From Prevotellaceae bacterium (GTDB lineage Bacteria > Bacteroidota > Bacteroidia > Bacteroidales > Bacteroidaceae): a stretch of DNA of 9,759 nucleotides. The notes under the pieces are model-generated. The model saw only the letters and a list, made by a program, of their open reading frames with translations. It was not told where the DNA came from and did no database searches. How positions within the stretch are numbered: position 1 is the stretch's first letter; the number at the start of each line of letters is the position of its first letter. Position numbers and translations under genes: made by a program. The DNA lies in NCBI GenBank assembly GCA_022508685.1, contig JAFLUS010000054.1, positions 1 to 9,759 of the forward strand, in the 5' to 3' direction. Shown in pieces: positions 6,815-9,759 of this stretch.

Positions 6815-8995
6815 TTATCGCAGTTCGCTCCACTTAGGCGGATTGACGCCGTGGAGGTTGCGCACGAAGAAGTCGTAGCGCTTGTGTTCGCCGTATGCCT
6901 CGCCCATCGTGTGGTGGGCACCGGGGATGACGACGAGTTCGAAGTCCTTGCCCGCCTTCTGCAAGGCATTGACAACCTGCATCGTTGATGCCGGGTCGAC
7001 GTTGTCGTCGAGTTCACCGACGAGCAGCATCAGCGGACGTTCGAGGTTCTTGGCGTTTTCCACGTTCGAACTGGCGATGTAACTGCTGTCGACCGGATAA
7101 CTCATCCATTGCTCGTTCCACCATATTTTGTCCATACGATTGTCATGGCAACCGCAGGCAGCATAGGCAGCCTTGTAGAAATCGCCGTGGAACAGCACCG
7201 CACCGAGGGCTTCCTGTCCGCCTGCCGAACAACCATAGATGCCCACATTGTCGGCATCCATGTAGGGATAGCGTTCTGCCGCAGCCTTTATCCATGCCAT
7301 GCGGTCGGGAAATCCGCTGTCGCGCAGGTTCTTGTAGCATACTTCTTCAAATTCGCGCGTGCGGAACGACGTCGACATGGCGTCAAGTTGCACGACGATG
7401 AAGCCCAGTTCGGCAAGGTCTGCCAGATTGTACATCCACGGCGTGAACGACTTGGGCACGTACTGGTCGCCCGGCCCCGAATAGATGTACTCGATGACGG
7501 GATACGTCTTCGTGGGGTCGAAGTTGCTGGGACGCTGAATTAGTCCCCACATGTCGGTTACGCCGTCGCGACCCTTTGCCACGAACACTTCAGGTGCTTG
7601 CCATCCTTCCGCCTTGAGTCGGGAGATGTCAGCCGTTTCCAACGTGCGGATGATGCGACCATCCTTTGCCGAACGCAGCACGCTGACGGGCGGATTGAGC
7701 ACGGTGGAGTAGGTGTCGATGAGATATTGGTGGTCGCTCGAGTAGGTAACGGAGTGGTGACCTTCCTCCGGCGTGAGGCAGGTGAGGCCCTTGCCGTCGA
7801 GGTTCACTCGGTAATAGTGGATGAGATAGGGGTCTTCCTCCGTGGCGTTGGTGCCGGCGAACGTTGCGCCCTTGCCGCGCTTGTCGCTTTCGCGCAGACC
7901 GCTCTTGCCGTTGGCAGAGAAATAGATGACGCCGTTTTCCTCATCCACGTACTGGATGCCGCGGACGTAGAACTCGCCCTTCGTGACCTGACGGATGAGT
8001 TTGGCTTTCGTGCGGTCGTACAGATAGATGTGGTTGCGGTTGTCGCGTTCGCTCGTCCATAGGATGCGCCGTCCGTCGCCGAAGTGATGACGATAGAGGC
8101 GGTTGTAGTTCACGTACTTGTCGTTGGTCTCCTCAATCAGTGTGCGCACCTGTCCCGTGAGCGCAGAGAGTTCGAGCAGACGATAGGTGTGATGTCCGCG
8201 TTCGTTGAATTCGAACGTCACCGTCGTGCTGTTGCCGTCCCATCGTGGCGCATCCACGTAGTATTGCGAACGGAACAATTCGGTGCTGGGTTCAACGACC
8301 TTGCCCGTTGCCACCTCCACGATGACGGGTACGCGGTAGTTGAGCGAATCGCCCGGCTTGGCATATTCCTGTGTATGGAGAATGGGCTGCAACTGGTCGC
8401 GGGGCGACGACTCTACGTAATGCACGTAGCGTTTCGGTGCGGGCTTGATGCGCACCGTGGCATAATATCGTCCGTCGGGCGAGAAACTGCCGTAACTTGA
8501 ATAATAATATGTGCTGTCGCCGTTCGTCGTAAGCGGACGGAACGTGTCGGCACCATCGTCCTGCGTCGCAGCCTCGTCGTCGTCATGGCGACGTCGTGTG
8601 TTTTCGCCAATCCACAGGTTGTTGTCGCGCGTCACGATAGCAGTCTTTCCGTCGGGGCTGACGCTGTAGCCGTCCTTCTCGTCGGGCACCTCCATCCAGT
8701 GGCGCTGTCTGCCTTGCCACCGCTGACGGCGGGGCTTCTCGGGATTTTCGGGCAGAATGGTCACCGTGTTGCTGACGGGGTCCACCTCCTTGTAGACCGT
8801 ACCGCTCGTGTCTTGCACCGAATACCAGAACTTGGAAGAGTCACGCATGGCGTGCACGGCGACGTTGCCGCCAACCATCTTGTTGGTGTATTTTCCGCGA
8901 ATGGAGAAAGCACGTTTGTAGTCTTCCTTCGTGCCTTGCGCACTGATGGAGTTGAACGTGAGTGCTGCGAGCACACAGGAGAGAATGATTTTCAT
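6815..8995 (-). CDS. Exported S9 family peptidase (prolyl-oligopeptidase/DPP IV-like)
   Basis: The product is 726 residues. The signal peptide MKIILSCVLAALTFNSISA is probably cut after residue 19, giving a periplasmic enzyme. Residues about 30-480 form the beta-propeller (DPPIV_N-like), with blade motifs SVSPDGK (111-117), SFSPDGRYYA (170-179) and RWDGNS (251-256). The catalytic alpha/beta hydrolase (Peptidase_S9) follows: YIYSGPGDQYVP (503-514), nucleophile Ser590 in GCSAGG (588-593), acid probably Asp663 in GELDDNVD, and base His694 or His695 in PGAHHTMGE. The family cleaves peptides, often after proline. The double-Glu motif of true DPP IV is not seen before SFSPDG, where STYYYSSYG stands instead, so DPP IV specificity is doubtful. 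There is an acidic insertion RRRHDDDEAATQDDGAD at 134-150. It is the first gene of the minus operon, with its own promoter. Confidence 0.92.
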   Translation of the reverse strand: MKIILSCVLAALTFNSISAQGTKEDYKRAFSIRGKYTNKMVGGNVAVHAMRDSSKFWYSVQDTSGTVYKEVDPVSNTVTILPENPEKPRRQRWQGRQRHWMEVPDEKDGYSVSPDGKTAIVTRDNNLWIGENTRRRHDDDEAATQDDGADTFRPLTTNGDSTYYYSSYGSFSPDGRYYATVRIKPAPKRYVHYVESSPRDQLQPILHTQEYAKPGDSLNYRVPVIVEVATGKVVEPSTELFRSQYYVDAPRWDGNSTTVTFEFNERGHHTYRLLELSALTGQVRTLIEETNDKYVNYNRLYRHHFGDGRRILWTSERDNRNHIYLYDRTKAKLIRQVTKGEFYVRGIQYVDEENGVIYFSANGKSGLRESDKRGKGATFAGTNATEEDPYLIHYYRVNLDGKGLTCLTPEEGHHSVTYSSDHQYLIDTYSTVLNPPVSVLRSAKDGRIIRTLETADISRLKAEGWQAPEVFVAKGRDGVTDMWGLIQRPSNFDPTKTYPVIEYIYSGPGDQYVPKSFTPWMYNLADLAELGFIVVQLDAMSTSFRTREFEEVCYKNLRDSGFPDRMAWIKAAAERYPYMDADNVGIYGCSAGGQEALGAVLFHGDFYKAAYAACGCHDNRMDKIWWNEQWMSYPVDSSYIASSNVENAKNLERPLMLLVGELDDNVDPASTMQVVNALQKAGKDFELVVIPGAHHTMGEAYGEHKRYDFFVRNLHGVNPPKWSELR

Positions 8996-9026
8996 ATTGT
9001 CGATAGTAAATGATGATTGTTTGCTG

Positions 9027-9057
9027 CAAAGTTATGCCAATTTGGATAAACGACAAA
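9027..9057 (-). promoter_or_regulatory. Consensus Bacteroidetes promoter of the S9 peptidase operon
   Basis: On the minus strand TTTG (9057-9054) is followed after 19 bp by TAACTTTG (9034-9027), an exact fit to the TTTG / TAnnTTTG pattern of the Bacteroidetes primary sigma factor. The -7 box ends 31 bases before the ATG at 8995, giving a leader of roughly 25 bases. This is the best promoter in the window and probably drives the peptidase, MATE and kinase-like genes together. Confidence 0.8.
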
Positions 9058-9215
9058 GAAAATCCACCATTTTCTTGCAACGAAAGACAGCATCCCCACT
9101 TGGGAAAGTGGCGTTCTTTGACAAAAAGACAGGCATTATGCAACAAGCAATGACATTCTGAAAGTCATGCTTCTCTGCTCTTCGGCAGATTGTAAAATTT
9201 GCCGAAACGCTGATT
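9058..9215. other. Non-coding interval with two stem-loops
   Basis: No convincing gene is present between the S9 promoter and the repeat array. Two inverted repeats stand out. At 9145-9172, AAGC-A-ATGAC pairs with GTCATGCTT, a 9-bp stem with one bulged A and a 9-base loop. At 9181-9206, TTCGGCAGA pairs with TTTGCCGAA, 9 pairs including one G-U, with an 8-base loop. A weaker 5-bp stem lies at 9096-9111. None is followed by a T-run on the minus strand. They could end or protect the transcript of the upstream beta-barrel gene, or belong to a small RNA, for which I see no promoter match. Confidence 0.45.
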
Positions 9216-9342
9216 TTCGTGCATCGCACTCTACGACTTTGTGCACCGCATTCTACGGCTCCGTAGACCGCACTCTGACACTTTGTTCATCGCACTCTGA
9301 AAACTCGTGCATCGCACTCTGCAAATTCGTGCGTCGAAGCGG
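9216..9342. repeat. Array of five and a half degenerate 21-23 bp direct repeats
   Basis: Units start at 9216, 9237, 9259, 9281 and 9304, with a partial unit at 9326. Their lengths are 21, 22, 22, 23 and 22. The shared core in complete units is close to TCGTGCATCGCACTCT, followed by a variable ACGA / ACGG / GACA / GAAAA / GCAAA tail. Units 1 and 5 carry GTGC-N3-GCAC dyads when read on the minus strand; other units keep it in part. The array starts about 6 bp after the beta-barrel gene stop. Units touch with no unique spacers, so it is not CRISPR. Unequal unit lengths argue against coding. The period is close to two DNA helical turns. Confidence 0.75.
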
Positions 9343-9347
9343 ACGAT

Positions 9348-9759
9348 TTACATTTTCTTCTTCGGGTTCTTGTTCCAATGATACACCATGTGCAGCATCA
9401 CATAATGGGGCAGGGAGCGATACCATGTTTCGGTGCGACCCTGTGCATTGACGGCATATTGCGTGGATGAAAGTTGGTGGAGGATGTCGAAGGCTTCGAT
9501 GCGGGCAATGAATTTGCCTTTGAGGAAGGGGTGGCTGACGGAGGCGTTGAGAATGAAGTCGTCGGTGTTGAGCGCTGTGCTGCCGTATCCGCGACGGCTG
9601 TACATGGTGCCGTCGGCAGCGAACGTCGTATTGAGGCGGGGCAGGGTGTAGCGTGCGGATAGTCCGTATTGAAAGTCGAATGCGTCCAAAGTTTTGAAAT
9701 CACGCATCTTGCCCTCGCTGTGCCGCCAGCGGATGTCGCCTGTGGCACGGATGTTCAGC
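9348..9759 (-). CDS. Outer-membrane beta-barrel family protein, C-terminal part (runs off window)
   Basis: Only the last 136 codons are visible; the frame stays open to the right edge, so the start is outside. The visible part shows alternating polar/hydrophobic beta-strands typical of an outer-membrane barrel: FDFQYGLSARYTLPRLNTTFAAD, then DDFILNASVSHPFLKGKFIARIEAFDIL, and the final strand YVMLHMVYHWNKNPKKKM. Closing with a positively charged tail after the last strand, and the FDIL.. and LPHYVML.. motifs, recall the TonB-receptor-like OMP_b-brl_3 family common in Bacteroidetes. These often have an N-terminal carboxypeptidase-regulatory-like domain, which would be outside. The ligand cannot be told. 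The gene is followed directly by the direct-repeat array and is separated from the S9 operon by about 290 bp and that operon's own promoter. Confidence 0.8.
   Translation of the reverse strand, partial: LNIRATGDIRWRHSEGKMRDFKTLDAFDFQYGLSARYTLPRLNTTFAADGTMYSRRGYGSTALNTDDFILNASVSHPFLKGKFIARIEAFDILHQLSSTQYAVNAQGRTETWYRSLPHYVMLHMVYHWNKNPKKKM

Noticed and set aside
9216..9342. CRISPR array
   Set aside because: The repeats abut each other with no unique spacers of about 30 bp, they are degenerate, and no cas gene is nearby.
9167..9451. A 94-codon open frame across the repeat array
   Set aside because: Unit lengths of 21, 22 and 23 shift the frame from unit to unit, so the protein would not be repetitive. 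The frame also runs antisense into the beta-barrel gene.

Overview
The window looks like a chromosomal segment from a Bacteroidales bacterium, most like Prevotella or a close relative. The evidence is the Bacteroidetes promoter pattern (TAnnTTTG at -7, with TTTG about 19 bp upstream of the S9 peptidase -7 box), A-rich leaders without clear Shine-Dalgarno sites, the purM-prfA-pyrF gene order known from this group, a MepA-type MATE exporter, and an outer-membrane beta-barrel protein of the family common in Bacteroidetes. The genus is an inference from recall, not a search.

Layout, left to right. Positions 1-117 are non-coding and hold a 44-bp imperfect hairpin and one copy of a repeat that recurs at the right end. 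A minus-strand gene for an exported TPR protein (118-1383) follows. It is divergent from a plus-strand operon of purine cyclo-ligase (purM, 1489-2655), release factor 1 (prfA, 2698-3810) and OMP decarboxylase (pyrF, 3848-4681). The plus operon converges on a minus-strand operon. A perfect 21-bp hairpin (4696-4745) separates them and probably terminates both. Read in its own direction, the minus operon is an exported S9 prolyl-oligopeptidase-like peptidase (8995-6815), a MATE exporter (6780-5410) and a cytidylate-kinase-like protein (5402-4770), driven by a strong consensus promoter at 9027-9057. Beyond that promoter is a non-coding stretch of about 290 bp with two hairpins and an array of degenerate 21-23 bp direct repeats. 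The 3' end of an outer-membrane beta-barrel gene, also minus strand, runs off the right edge.

Functionally, the plus operon joins one de novo purine step, one de novo pyrimidine step and translation termination, all growth-linked housekeeping. The minus operon joins periplasmic peptide hydrolysis, export of a small molecule, and a cytosolic nucleotide-kinase-like protein. No pathway linking those three can be deduced from sequence.

Most of the window is ordinary chromosome. I see no CRISPR array, insertion sequence, tRNA, rRNA or defence system. The most interesting signal is non-coding. A roughly 22-bp repeat family occurs as a 5.5-unit array just after the stop of the beta-barrel gene, and as a single 25/28 match just after the stop of the TPR gene, in the same orientation relative to the upstream gene. 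This suggests a dispersed element tied to gene 3' ends. Other second-look items are dyad symmetries over both divergent promoters and an S9 peptidase that lacks the double-Glu motif of dipeptidyl peptidase IV.
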